Shown: positions 25,201 to 37,616 of the stretch, in pieces
Layout of the letters: each line of letters begins with the position of its first letter
Numbering within the stretch: position 1 is the stretch's first letter
Assembly: GCF_041296385.1 (NCBI RefSeq)
Contig: NC_091013.1
Location: 68,169,563-68,233,562, forward strand
Direction of reading: 5' to 3'
DNA from: Aphelocoma coerulescens
Lineage: Eukaryota > Chordata > Aves > Passeriformes > Corvidae
DNA: 64,000 nucleotides
Program-made: the position numbers and the translations under genes
Notes under the pieces: model-generated
Database searches by the model: none
What the model saw: only the letters and a program-made list of their open reading frames with translations
What the model was told of the DNA's origin: nothing

Positions 25201-26023
25201 ATTGATAATCCCATTTAGCCTTTCTCGAAGTTTGTTTCCTTTTTTTATTGTTCTTTTTCAATTATTATTTTTTTGGCAGTAGAAAAAGGTGAACGTGCTC
25301 ATGCTGCACAGTAAGTGTAGCAATCTGTCTACAGAAGTTCTGTCAGTCCATGCTGGACTGAGAAAAAGCGAGGTATGGTGTGCACTTAATTAGGGTGAAA
25401 AATAAGTTAACAGCTTGCTCAGAATCCCAAGTGCTGAGAATTTTTCATTCGGAGAACAGAATACAGTGTGCCACTTTTAAAGGCAAGTAATTTGTGTACT
25501 AACTTTGTCCTTTATAATTTGGATGTGCACCAGACATTTTAGACACCTTTAAAATAGGTATTCATCTGAGTTACTTCTGACTGAATATTCACCCACATCA
25601 CCAGTTATGTGCACAGTGCAATTCAACCACAGGCAGCACTTCCCAGGTGCTCAGCCTTCTTTTCTTTGCTACTCTATTTCTGGCTGAGAGGAAAAAGGGT
25701 TTTGAATGAGACTGGATTGCCACTCTTGCTCTGAATTATGTTTAGTTATTTCTCTCAGTGCCTGGCTTTGTTGTGAACAATTCTGTATTGAAGGCTTTTA
25801 AGTCATAGATAGTGGTCTGAATGCAACTGAAATTCACCAGTGGCTTGGGAACACAATGGCTTTTCCCACAAACTGACTTGCACAATATTGATTTAATTAG
25901 AAATAGGTATAGTGGCATTTTAGGCATGGACTCAATTTGTGCTATATAGGCCAGCTCAAGTGTTGTGAGCAAAGAACTGGAAAATACTGGATTGCCCTGT
26001 GGCAGAAAAAATTGATTTCAGAC
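22221..26023. other. Unique AT-rich DNA, no gene seen
   Basis: Open frames are 126 codons or fewer and unrecognised. A short CAA-type repeat lies near 23039-23060. No LTR or CR1 landmarks were noted. Confidence 0.5.
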
Positions 26024-26088
26024 AAATATTTGAAATTATACACCTTAATAAGCCATCCATTTTTGGGACCCCAATATAAGAAAGACCC
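26024..26088 (+). mobile_element. CR1 fragment, part upstream of an inserted LTR
   Basis: The stretch ending TTTTTGGGACCCCAATATAAG then AAAGACCC matches the CR1 region coding for a conserved tryptophan-glycine-proline and lysine-aspartate segment. It continues in register on the far side of the LTR at 26737. The upstream boundary is uncertain because the similarity fades before about 26050. Confidence 0.7.
26084..26088. repeat. 5-bp target-site duplication, left
   Basis: GACCC directly before the TG of the LTR. The identical GACCC follows its terminal CA at 26732-26736. Confidence 0.85.
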
Positions 26089-26731
26089 TGTCTTGGGGTG
26101 ACCTTATGATGTGTATCCCATATTGCTGCCTATGCCCAGAAATTAATTCCTGTGCCTTTCTATGCCTCGAAACTGAGCGTGAGAGGGGGAAGGAAAAAAC
26201 TGAGCAAAACTTTTTCAAAGCAGTTTGCGCTTGTTCAAGGTCACACACAGATAGCAATTGGTTTTCCCCACTGCGGCAGGGGAGGGAGGAAGCACCCGGC
26301 TTGCTGCGCCCAGGACAGGTTTTTTTTGGCCAGTGGTTCAGCTGCTTTGTTCTCCAGAGAGAGACTGAGAGTTGAATTTTTCCTTCCCTGGAATTTCGGA
26401 TTTTCTCCCTTTTCTACCGGGCTGCTTGATTGCTGTAACCTCAGAGCACATCAGGAGGACTTTCCACCAGGCACAGAGGGCCTGGCCCTGGGCCAAGCTC
26501 CAGCTCTGAGGAGACCAAAGGGAGGACTCGAGCGCTTTCCCATGTTTTTCCTCCACAGCGAAAGATTTTACCATTTAACATTATTTTCCTTTCCTGTGTG
26601 TTTGTTAAATAAATAGTTTGGCTTCTTCACTTTCCTTTGAGGAAAATTTATTTTTTCCCGAACCTGGTGGGGGAGGGGTGGTTGTGCCTTCTCTCAGAGG
26701 ATATATTTCTAAACTTGGCCAAACCGGTACA
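26089..26731 (+). mobile_element. Solo LTR of an endogenous retrovirus (family A, copy 1)
   Basis: This 643-bp element begins TGTCTTGGGGTGAC and ends GGTACA. Perfect 5-bp direct repeats, GACCC, flank it. An AATAAA polyadenylation signal lies at 26608-26613, about 120 bases before the end, so the element reads on the plus strand. It shares its start, its AACCTGGTGGGG stretch and its end pattern with 57765-58436. Five-base duplications are typical of ERVL-like insertions, though the class is inferred only from that length. No internal viral genes or primer-binding site follow, so it is a solo LTR left by recombination. Frames inside it, up to 154 codons, are chance products of a stop-poor sequence. 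Confidence 0.88.
26608..26613 (+). promoter_or_regulatory. LTR polyadenylation signal
   Basis: AATAAA within GTTAAATAAATAGTT, a block conserved between both copies of this LTR family. Confidence 0.7.
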
Positions 26732-26736
26732 GACCC
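26732..26736. repeat. 5-bp target-site duplication, right
   Basis: GACCC directly after the LTR terminus. It matches 26084-26088 exactly. Confidence 0.85.
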
Positions 26737-27102
26737 AAACTCAAGGGAGCTCAACCAGGGACCACAAAGATGGAGCATTTTTTGGGGCATTTTTCTATGA
26801 GGAGAGGATGAAGAAGCTGGGCTCATTCATCCTCAAGTAAAGTGATTTGGGGGAACTTAGGAGCCCTTCAGTACTGAGAAGATGAAGCCAGAATATTGAC
26901 GCTCAGAATACACTAAATTAAGCTGAGAAGCTTTTTCTGCCTCATGGAGATGGTCAACCAGATAGACTGTGCAATCTCCAGAGATGCCCAAGACTCAGTT
27001 ACATAAAAGCACTGAGCAACTTGGTCTGATCACAGCTGGAGGTTGTATCAGAAACCTTCTGAGGTCCCTTCCAGCCTGAGTTATCTCAGGATTCTATAAT
27101 CC
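26737..27102 (+). mobile_element. CR1 fragment, part downstream of the inserted LTR
   Basis: The sequence resumes the CR1 interrupted at 26088: a degraded GGGACCACAAAGATGG segment, then CTATGAGGAGAGGATGAAGA and a GAGCAACTTGGTCTGATC block. The 3' end reads GAGGTCCCTTCCAGCCTGA followed by AGGATTCTATAATCC. Divergence is higher than in the CR1 copies at 37617 or 54243, which points to an older subfamily. There is no open reading frame of note. Confidence 0.8.
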
Positions 27103-29155
27103 TGCAGTCAGTGAACAGGCACCTAATTGCTCTCACCAGTTCTCTTTATTAAGCGAACACATTTCATGTGCACTGAAAAACCTGCCACATGCTCAGGTAT
27201 GTAAATACACTTTTCAAAAAGGTCTGTAATGGCAGGCCCTTCTGGAAACTTCCTATATGCATTTCTGGGTGCCTTAATACACTAAAAGAAAAGCCAATCC
27301 AGAAATTAGAGCTCAGAGTCTGGAAGTCACATGTTGCTTAGGAAGTTAACTGCCATGTGATTTGATATTTCTATTTTCCACTGAACTCCGGAGTGCTAGC
27401 TAATATAACAGAATGGTCTGAATGTGATAAGGGACTGATGTCATTGCTATACCAGGGTTATGTGGAAATCTTTTGAGACGTGTGGCTTTTTTCTTCACCT
27501 CAACTCTTTACCAGGCTGGTGCAGTGACACTCCAGAAGCAACTTGCCATGAAGGCTCTCGATGATGGCACTTCCTGCCCAGGTGGCACCACTGGCACATG
27601 TCTACACTGTAAATGCCTAGAAAACCAATTCTGGTGCAAGCGCACACACTCCTGTAGTGACAACAGAGGAGGAGAGGAAACTACCTGAGCACTTCCTGAG
27701 GGTGGTCCTGTGCATTTAAATGTAGCTAAAGATGCTCTTGTGAAGACCTCTAAAAGCACTACTTCTTCACTGGCTGCACTAAACTACCTTCACAAATATT
27801 GTTTTACTAAGGAACTAATTTTTAGGCATTGAGTGGATGCCTACATGAGGCAGTGTATATTTGAACTATAGATGTCATTATATTCAGATGCCAGCTAACA
27901 AAAACTGATATTCAGTAGTAGAGACCTTTTGTCCTATTTTTGTTAGTGGAGTCAGTAAGTATTTTAACTAGGAATTTTCTTCTCTGTATTTTCATCAAAT
28001 CTAACCTGCAATTTAGAGAAACCCTGGCAGGCAATTGTTAAGGCTCTGATCATCAGCTTTTTGCAGAGGGACACTGAGAAAAGAGTCTGTACTGATCAGC
28101 CCTTAGTGGGCAAATGACAGAAGCCAATAAAATTACTTCTCTGCACGGGGAGAGTGACATAATCCAAAACTGGGATTTGATTCTTAGAGAAAATCTGTCA
28201 TTTTACTTTAGGTAGAATTTTATTCTTCTATTTTGCTTAAAGATCTCTGTAAAAGGACACCTCAACTTTTAATTATTTACTTTAAGGTCATCTTGATTCA
28301 CATTTAATGGAATCACATAGCTCTTAAAAAATAAATGAACACTTTTTCATAGATTATAATGAGGCCATCTCCATGGTAATTAATTTCAGATAAATTAATT
28401 CACCTTGCATGTACTATAATTACACTTTAATATTGAGGCTGATCTGAGCACCTAACTGAAATGAACTAACAAAATATGTTTTATTAAGGCTAAGCAGGTT
28501 ATGATTGTATAGTAATTATAATGATGATTATTATTATTATTACATGGATCTCAAATTATTTTAAAACAGCATCCTTTTCTGGGAACAAATACTCAGTTCA
28601 TTTTCATTACATGTTCTTAAGACCATACTGATATCAGAGTGGTTTGCCAGTGTTTTTCAGTTTAGAAAATCAATCAAAGAAGGTAATTTCGAGTTGACTA
28701 CTATGTATATTTTTATAACCTGCTCATGTATTAATACATATTAGCAATACATAAAGCAGAAACCATAATTATGCTAGTTTTTCAGAGAGCAGATTTATAT
28801 CTCCACATTGATAGAATAGGCCTAAGACCTTTTTTTTTTCCTGCTGTTTCATTTTCTAAAACCAAAACTAAGCATCCCTTCAGACAAAAATATCCTTTGT
28901 TTCATTGATCTCATTTTTTTCCAAAACAGGTGTAATGGACTTTATCTGTTCATCAAGATCTTATTCTGCATTGATAGCATGCAGTTTGTGTTGATTCATT
29001 TGAATTCACAAAGTTGGTCGTAGGCCTAATTTCTGTCTCCAAATTCTTTACCCTTTCAGCAATTCTGAATACTGCTCCTTATTCTTACTCACTGAAAAAC
29101 AAACTGGCCAGCCTTATAGTTCTTGCCTTGCTCTCAGTCTAAGTCACTATTTCCC

Positions 29156-29156
<1 letters not shown>
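27103..29156. other. AT-rich unique DNA with TAAT-dense block
   Basis: No gene was seen. Between about 28367 and 28560 several TAATTA or ATTAATT motifs cluster (28377-28382, 28394-28400, 28417-28422), and a (TTA)5 run lies at about 28527-28542. A 71-codon frame at 27473-27688 is unrecognised. Confidence 0.5.

Positions 29157-29208
<52 letters not shown>
29157..29208. repeat. (AC)26 microsatellite
   Basis: Twenty-six uninterrupted AC units, likely polymorphic. Confidence 0.98.
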
Positions 29209-29213
<5 letters not shown>

Positions 29214-30448
29214 TAATTATATAATTATATTTTCTATATGCACAAATATAAACCCATTTAAATCATACTGGTGTATATAATTGCATTTGGACAATTATTT
29301 AGAAGTACATGTGCATATACACAGAATAAACAGGCTGACATGGGTAATAATTGACAATGCTAACACATTTGTTTATTAAATGTAAACTAAAGATATACAT
29401 TTATAAAAAGCAAATTTCTTTGCAATTACAATGAAAATCCAGAAAGACAGTGATTTAGACAATTTGGCAAATTAGAACAGTGTTTCAAGCATGTTTGCTC
29501 AGGTTTTTCTTCAGATACCTCTTTCTCAAAACGTTACTGCACACACTGACAGGAAAAGTTGATGTCAGTGGAAAGCTGTGCAAGTGATGTTTTGTTAAAT
29601 CATATTTCAGAACTTATAATGTGTGTTTCACTCTCTGCTCTTCCAGAGAAACAGAAAAATGAAATTATTACTGATATAGTTCTTCATTTCCAAACAAGAG
29701 ATACACAAAGATGTGTTTAAACAAACCAAGGCCTGTGATATGACTTCATTATGACCAATATGATTTCCCCAAATCAACTATAAAGTCCATTACAGTAATT
29801 TTTTAGGCTTTTGTTTATAACACATCTCTGAATCTTTTCAGAAGAAAGCTAAACTAACCATATTTTTTTGTGTTTAGGCAAACAGGGTCCATTTTTGCTG
29901 CAATGTTGCATTTACTTTATACTGATTTTGCACAGTGAGGCAGAAGAACAGTGTTAGCCAGAAAGAAACCACATTAGCTGTAATATCATTTCCATTCTCT
30001 CTGGAGACACGTATATGCTTTGGAAAAGCTAGTTTTTTAAATTCTTGGTACTCTGACAGCCCATAAAGCAAACAAGAACAAGATGAGACTGGAACTGATT
30101 ATATTCCAAACATTTGATAAAAAAAATGGAAATTGTAGATAATACCTGTACAGCTACAATATGGGTAAATTTGATAACTTTTTCATTTTTTTTCTACAGC
30201 AGTGCTGTTTTTCCCATCATAGAGTAGTAACTAGAAAACACACTTACTGCTTCTATAGTTGCTTTCGTACATTTTCATTGCTTTTATTATAGAAATTGCA
30301 CTTCTGTAATAAAGTAAAACCAACTGTGAGCTGCTACATATTGTAAATATTCTACTCTTATCTTGCTGTACTATTTATGGTACCTTATTCCTTTCTGATT
30401 GTTATCTAGATCTGTATGATGAAATCTCTAATAAAGTAAAATGGGTGA
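29209..30448. other. AT-rich unique DNA, no gene seen
   Basis: Nothing was assigned. Open frames are 65 codons or fewer. Confidence 0.5.
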
Positions 30449-31260
30449 ATGCCTGAAAAGCGCACAAGAAACAGGACATTTTGCACCATACTAAAAGACT
30501 CTTTACCAGCTGTTCACTGTCAGAGGAAAGGGACATTTCCAGTAAGTACCAGGGAGGTCTGTCTTGGTGGGGTATTATTGAATAGTTTTGTTAACGACTG
30601 TGACCTCTCATTAGGACTGATTTGTAAAATTTATGGGTGTCTTCCTGCCTCACAAGTACTGAATGACAGGAGGAAAATTCAAAATGTCTGTGCTAAATTA
30701 GACAGATGGTTTGATGTCAACAAGAATAAAGTAGTGCAGACAATGGCAAAGTGCTTCATGTTAAACAGAGAAATGGAATGCACAAAGGCAAAACTGGGAC
30801 TTGTGTCGGAAGCATTACTGCAGTAAAGGGTCTAGGAATAATAAGTGCCACAAAATGAGTAAGAGAAACATAATGCTGCTGTAAAAAGCAAAAACAAAGG
30901 CCTCCAAATGAAGTCATATGTCAATCCAAGATATATTAACAGCAACATAAAGTGCATGAAAGAATCATTTCCATTCGTGTGTATCTGGCAGCAGAGAGGC
31001 TTTGTGTAGAGTACTGTGTCCACCTCCAGCCACTCTGCTTTGCAGACAGGTTCACATGTTGGACAAGGGCAGCAACAAGAGGGAAATCATGTTAGACAGC
31101 CATCCAAAGACTGGAACCTAGGAAAGAAAAAAAAAAAAAAAGAAAAACAGTTAATTTGGAAAAGATACAGATAATGGAGGACAAAAAGGAGAACGTGTTG
31201 CATTGTCCTCAACGTACAGCTAATGTGAAACAAGAAATAGTTGTTTTAATTTACCCCAGT
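30449..31260 (+). mobile_element. Old CR1-type LINE remnant (reverse transcriptase to 3' ORF2 region)
   Basis: The plus-strand frame at 30449-30826 is open for 125 codons. It contains a segment resembling the LFNIFINDLD motif of CR1 reverse transcriptase (here LLNSFVNDCD), and later CAKLDRWFDVNKNKVV, which resembles the family's LDR-W-x-x-x-NxxK segment. The tyrosine/phenylalanine-ADD catalytic box expected between them is not recognisable. Further on, GTAGAGTACTGTGTCCACC matches the CR1 region around a glutamate-tyrosine-cysteine-valine segment. Similarity is patchy, so this is an ancient copy. An A-rich run at 31127-31141 may be a later change. Boundaries are approximate. Confidence 0.65.
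31127..31141. repeat. Poly-A run
   Basis: About 15 consecutive A in a purine-rich stretch inside the old CR1 remnant. Confidence 0.7.
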
Positions 31261-33020
31261 GAATGTGCTGATTAGATATGGGGAAAATCTTAACTGGGAG
31301 ATAGGTGAGACATTACAGCAGGCAAGCAAGAGATATAAGAATGAGGAATATTTTTAAAATCATATATTTGTGTTGTATGATGTAGGCTCAAGCAACCCCT
31401 TTGGCCTCAAAGTAAATGATTTCATTAGGTCACCTCTGACTGTGCCTTCCCTCTCTGAAGGATATTCAGTGCTCCCAGAAGAAGAAAACAATTTTGACCG
31501 CACTGTATTCCTGAAAAAAAAACAAAAAGCACCTAAACAAGCAATTTGGCCTTTGGGTCTCTTGAATGTTTAAATAAGGAGATTGCAAGTAGGAATCCAA
31601 TAAGAAGAATAAAGTTGCCTCTTTGTACAAATGTGGTGAGTCCTCATTTAAATGCAATAATGAGATAACTCAATAAGATGGGTGTACGTTTCCTGTACCA
31701 ACTAAATTAAAAATTCCAATGAAAAACCAAATAGATAGTTCCTGGATTGGTGAGAGAGAAGTTGCACTTAAGTAGTTCAACTGTTTTTCTCATTAAAAAG
31801 GGAACTTAAAGACAGCCTGATTACACAGTACACATAGCTCCATGGAAAAATAGATGGGTGTGAAATTTGCACAGGTTAATTCTCAGCCCCAGGCCTTGCT
31901 TCTGAAAGGTTTTTTCTCCCATCTGTATAGTATGCTCATGGGGACAATTACAGAAAAAGGCAAATTTCTGGTGCTCTGAGTTACCCCCACGAGGGTCCTC
32001 TCTCTGGAGACAGAGCCCAGAGACAGACTACTTCCTTGGGGTACACTGACTACCATCCTGACTGCCTCCATAATTTAGCAGCTGACAGCTGAAAGCAAGA
32101 GACAGGATTGCGAACAATGACAGTGATTAAGCTTGGGGAGCTCCTGTAAGGGAAGTGGCATATCTCCTGCTATTTTTAAATCAAAGCTATATGTCTCTCC
32201 AAAAAGGTTTGCATTAGTCAAATACAAGGCATGATTCAGTTAAAGGAAAGTTACTGGTCTCACTAAAGGAATGAGTGCCTGAAATGGATTATGATTTAAG
32301 AGGGTGATCTAATAGCTTAAATAGGAGCAAGGCATTGTTTTACATGAGCAGTAAGAAACATGTAATAGTGTGTCTAATACTCAAAAATAAGGTCATTTCA
32401 GACTGGTCTTTGATTTACCTTTTTGTTTCTTTCTTGGTCTGAAGTAGAAAAAATATATCTGTGTTGACAAGGTATATTATTTGTAGTTTTAAATAGAACT
32501 ATGCTGCTATCAAAAGCACTGATGGGGACCTGATGAGAACAGTCCATGACATTTTGCCTACTTGGCCTCTCTTTGTCTTCCTTTATTGAATTGTCTTGAT
32601 TTGCATTTTCCTTATTTCTATTCTTACACCTACTAAAGAATTAAAACTTTGCAAGAGATTCAGTATTGTAACAGTATGTTCCTGATGGTCCAAAATTAGG
32701 CTTTTTAAACTCTTAGGGGGGAAAAAAAAGGAGAGCACAGTAATCTGTAAGTTATACCCTAACTCCCTTTCCCCCTTTTCTGTTAAAAAATTTCTTCCCT
32801 GCCTTGGTGGTTGGAAGGATAACACTGCAGAAAGGGCTCCTCAACATGGACATTTTTTAGAAGCTGTTGTTTATCTGTCTGTTCTTCCTTATTAAGTAAA
32901 CTTTCACACAAAATCACACAAACACATGGTGGACATGCAAATATCTTGGATCATAGTATTAAGGTGTATTAAGATACTGGATGCAGTCGTGCACTTAAAT
33001 GCTCTCTGCTACAAGATAAA
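31261..33020. other. Unique DNA, no gene seen
   Basis: No gene. The stretch 31372-31460 may still be the eroded tail of the preceding CR1, as its GCCTCAAAGTAAATG and CACCTCTGACTGTGCC are faintly reminiscent, but this is not secure. Confidence 0.4.
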
Positions 33021-33268
33021 ACAGCTGCAGAGGGCGGGTTTAGATTAGATATTAAGAAGAACTTTTTTACTGTGAGGGTGGTGAGGCACCAGAACATGTT
33101 GCTCACAGAAGCTGTGGATGGCCCATCCCTGGAAGCGTTCAAAGCCATGCTGGAAGGGGCTTTGAGCAACCTGGCCTAGTGGAAGGTGTCCCTGCCCACA
33201 GCAGAGGCCTGGAACCAGTTTATCTTTAAGGTTCTTTCCAAGCCAAACCATTCTATGAGTTTATGAAT
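33021..33268 (+). mobile_element. CR1 LINE, 3' end fragment
   Basis: This is the last roughly 250 bases of CR1 on the plus strand. It contains GGGTTTAGATTAGATATTAA, then CTGTGGATGGCCCATCCCTGG, GAGCAACCTGGCCTAGTGGA and the terminus CCAAACCATTCTATGAG. Truncated at its 5' end, it keeps only the end of ORF2 and the 3' untranslated region. It is well conserved, so relatively young. Confidence 0.95.
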
Positions 33269-33800
33269 CCCCCCCAGTGTATTTTGTGGTGTAAAAGAGC
33301 TTGGTATAATTCTGGGCAATGGAGTTGAACAGAGCCTTCTTTTCTTAAATCAAACTGACAGTACTTGTGAGAGAAATGTGTTGAAGACAGTGCTAGAAAT
33401 ATTCATGATGTAAAAAGATAAGGAAATGGGGGGAAAATGAATAATCAGTTGTCAGCAAAACTTATGTTCTCAAAAAGAAAATTCATTGTCCAGAATTTCT
33501 TCCTTGGTTGGAACTTCATCTAAGGGGAAAAAGAATATAAATACACAGAACTGTAATGGAAATATAGCCAAAATATAATGGCTCTGGATTTTTGGGAAAA
33601 TATTCAGAACATGCTTTTAGTTTTGAATAGTAAGAGAGATGCTTTCTTTAGTGGTACTGCAGCAAGGAAACAAGGTCCACCTGTGATATGGCAGAACTGC
33701 AAAAGTTTGAGCCCTATGGCTCAGAATGGCCTGTGACAGTCTCTGGGAAGAAAGGTAAAATTACAGACAGTATCATTTAGCCAGTATCATTTAAATGAAG

Positions 33801-34000
33801 CTCACAGAATTGAGCTGGAAGGGACCCACCAAGATTGAGTCCAACGCCTGGCCCTGCACAGGACACCCCAAGAGTCACACCATGTGCCTGAGAGCATTGT
33901 CCAAACACTTCCTGAACTCTGTCAGGCTTGGTGCTGTGACCACTTCCCTGGGGAGCCTGTTCCAGTGCCCAACCACCCTCTGGGTGAAGAGCAATCCTTA
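33801..34000 (-). mobile_element. CR1 LINE, 3' end fragment of another subfamily
   Basis: Minus-strand CR1. The plus strand shows ACAGAATTGAGCTGGAAGGG at the 3' terminus, then CAAGAGTCACACCATGTGCC and GGGGAGCCTGTTCCAGTGCC. The internal sequence differs from the copy at 33021, so it belongs to a different CR1 subfamily. The two lie about 530 bases apart in opposite orientation. Confidence 0.92.
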
Positions 34001-37000
34001 AATGGAAAGAAAAAATGAAAAGGCAAAAAAAGGGAGGAAGAGGAATGCCAAGTTCTGTTCTAATGACAGAGAATTAAAAGGAAGGAGTTTTTTAGGGGTC
34101 AGAATAAGCTGTGTATTCTGAAAGAATATCATGGCATTTGCAGTTTTTAAAGCTTTTACCATCATTCATTCAAGTTAGAAGAGCTTTGGGTTTAGTTCAT
34201 GCCGCCATAAATTGAGAACAGTGCCATCAAAGTTACTGAAAACCCACTTGTATAAAGCCTCCTGTGTTTGAGACATTTCAGTCAAAATGCAAATATCAAA
34301 TCATCTGTATTTCAACAGAGATAAGATTAGAGAAGAAAAGTATCAAATTATATCATCAGTGTTTTCTTCTGCTGCAGCCAAAATCTGTGATTAAACAAAC
34401 ACAGATGAAAAGAAATTTTATACGCTGGAATTATTACTTTCCCCTGCCAAAGGTATTTTATTAATAGAGTTTGTATTCTTTCCTGTCAAATATAGTCATT
34501 GTCATAAACGATCATCCTGAGAATTATGAATTCATTGCAGTCTCATTTTCTAATATTAAGCTTAAAGTAGATTTTATATCTTACTGAAGAATATTCCATC
34601 AAGAATGTGTATCCACTTGTTATTTTCTTCATCTGAGAAACCAGAAGATCTTTTTATTTTCTCTGGTGAAAGGTCAGAGTATGTGTGACTAGTGTGGAGG
34701 TGGAAGAATAATTCCTAGTTTCCTCTGTTCATCTGCTCTTCATGGGTGCTGAATGAATTGAAGGCTAATGACAAAAGAAAGGAGAGTGACCAGCTGTGGA
34801 CCGGCTCTTGGTGTAGCTAACTTCCAATTCTAGAAATCTGCTGGAGAGTGGCTGTTACATATTGGGCCAGATGTTTATGCTTCTGACCCCATTCTGAGAG
34901 CATAAAATAGCTGAAAAATGAGTGTACCTGTGACAACTTTTAGTGGCCTTTCAATTCAACACAATTGATGTAATTTAGGCAGGTGACAGCCTGTCCTTTA
35001 GAAAGTCCATCTGCCTTTAGTATTCATGGGAAACCAGGTTTGTGGGATTTTATCATCTCATAACTTTAATGTTTTATCTCATTCTAGTGAGTTATAGAAA
35101 TTAGAGAAGTAGTTTTGAGTGTAGATTGTTAAATAAGTAAATATAAGCCTGAGAGTTTCATATGCTAAGGTAATAAGAATTATGTGTCAGTCATACACAA
35201 AAATCTATGTTGGAGGAAGGAACACAAATTGAGTTTTCCAGAGTTAGTATGAGTTTTTAATGGATAAAATCCCAACAGAATTTCAATGGTTGTTATTTGA
35301 AAATAGGAAAAAAGCTCTAGCTGAGGAACTGTGTCCTTCATATACATTAAATCCTAATGAATTAACTGTGTACATCTATTAAAATTTCACGATGTGCCAA
35401 AGTCACCCACTTGAATATTTAGCTTCCATTTTATACTAAAGCTGAAGCCAATTTAAAGGCTAACGCTTACAAGACTTCAGACAGGATAATGAGTACTTCA
35501 AAATGTCACCACAAACTAGTTTAATGTAAAGATTATCAAGAAATGTCGTGTCTTCAAAATGAACAGAACCAAAAAGGCTTTGACGCAGTGCATACAGGAT
35601 AAGAGAATTTTTCTTTTAAAGGAGTAAATATTTCTGCTGAATGAATAAAGGGCTACTGAAATTTTTTAAAGTGGTTATGCAAGATAAATAAACAGGACTG
35701 AATGAGAAAAACAATAGACTGGTTATAAAGAAAGAAAAAAAATCCCCATTAAAAACATAGGATAATACAAAGAGAAACTGAGCTGGCAAAAAGTTTGAAT
35801 CCCCTCTATCTTTTTTTTAATTCATCAGGAGACCTTGTTAAACAATTCTTTGGATAATTGTGAAATAGTCTGATATGGAAAAGGAGGATGGCTCTAAAAT
35901 GCAAAAATCATATAATATCATAATTGGCATAACATCAAAACAAAGGAGGCAGGAGACAATTTCCAGTTAAATTATTCTCAGAATGGCAATAATATTGTGT
36001 TTCAGGTCTGTGTTTCTAGGAGTTTCTATATTTACATATTTAACTAGTTAGAATGGGAAAATTGTAAGCTGCATTTTAGGATTTGTACTGCCTAATAAAG
36101 CAGCTGGTTCCTCAGATAAGTGTTGGCAGAAGATTACATTTTATATTAGCTCCACTACAACAAAATTGAAAAATACATCCAATGCGAGAACTCTATATTG
36201 AAGTAAACTTTCAAAACAGAGTAGTGTTGAAGAAGAAGACAAAAGAAATAGTAAGAATTGTGCATTGGTGTATAAACAGCCTGAAAAATTAGATTAATAT
36301 GATACCATTGGTAGGAGAATTCTATCAGACAATAACCCACATTGATGGTTTGAATAAATTTAAGGAAGATGTCTTTGGTGATGTTTGCTAAGAAGTTTTC
36401 AACTGCAAAACTTTAAGGAAAAAGGTACTGAAAGATCAGCCTTGGTCTTGAAGATCACAATAAAATCTAGGCCCGATGGCTGAAAATAGAACTGCAGCGG
36501 GTTCAAACTGAAAATAACATCTGCATGAGATATTAGACACTGGAAATATTTATTGAGTTGCAGTACATTAGCACAAGAAATCATTAGATTAGCATGGTCT
36601 AGGCTTTTAAAAGTATTAATTTTCATTCAATCAAAGCTCCCTGTATTCACTGGGAGAAAAGTTCGTATTTTATGGTTTTATGACAGAAAATCAGTTTAAA
36701 CTATTATATTGGGCCTTCTGGCTTTAAAATCTATGATCCAGATAAAAATCAGTCAGTCACAGAAAGACACTTCATATGAAATCAGTGGATTTTAAAATAA
36801 TTCATAATTTGGACCAGATATCTTAAGGCAGATATATTCATGCATTTTTATCCACAGAGAATACTTAAGCATTTGATAAATTTTACCTTTTTTGTTATGA
36901 GAAGTTGGAAACAACAAGGAAATCACCAGCATTTGATCAGCTCACCCCACACTGCTGACTTTTGGATATCACGATGTCAGATTAGAGAATAAATAAATTT

Positions 37001-37616
37001 TCTTGATATTAAGTACACCACATACTTCTCATACTGTAAGAAATCCTATGTGACAAGTGATACCCATAAGCAAGCAATGAATCAAGAAATTTTTGCCTTC
37101 CTGGTAATTTTTTCCAAATTATTCTGTGCTAAAATTAACACCAGTGTTTTTGAAAATTTATGTCAGTTCTTCTGAGAAATTAACTTTCATAAATGAGTGT
37201 TCATGAAGGTTTTCACAATTATTTTTATATCTAAGAAATAGCGGGCATACAGATTTTATATCAATTTTTTTCAGGTAGTTATTTTGTAAAGAGATGCATT
37301 TAAAATGGCACAGTCCTGGACACTGAACATGCCTCATGTATATAAATAGAGTTTAGAGCTGCATTGCTGGTTGACTTCATTGTTGCTTGTCTTAACTAGC
37401 TCAGGGGATCCCTCCACAGATGTCTGTTCCAGGCTTTGAGGATGGGATCCACAAAACCCCTGTTCAACACACTGGGGATTACCACCCTCAGTAAGACATG
37501 TCACTGTGATGCATTATCTTAAAAACTGGCTTTTTCAAAGCTACGAGTCCCTGACTGTGAGCTGTAGGGAGTTACTTTATTGGAGTGAAAAGCCCATGTT
37601 TTTCTGCTGAAAATTT
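34001..37616. other. AT-rich unique DNA, no gene seen
   Basis: A 3.6-kb stretch with no gene and no recognised repeat. The longest frames are 75 codons or fewer. Confidence 0.5.

Noticed and set aside
26152..26616. 154-codon plus-strand frame, the longest in the window
   Set aside because: It lies wholly inside the solo LTR at 26089-26731. LTRs of this type do not code, and the paired copy at 57765 does not keep the frame.
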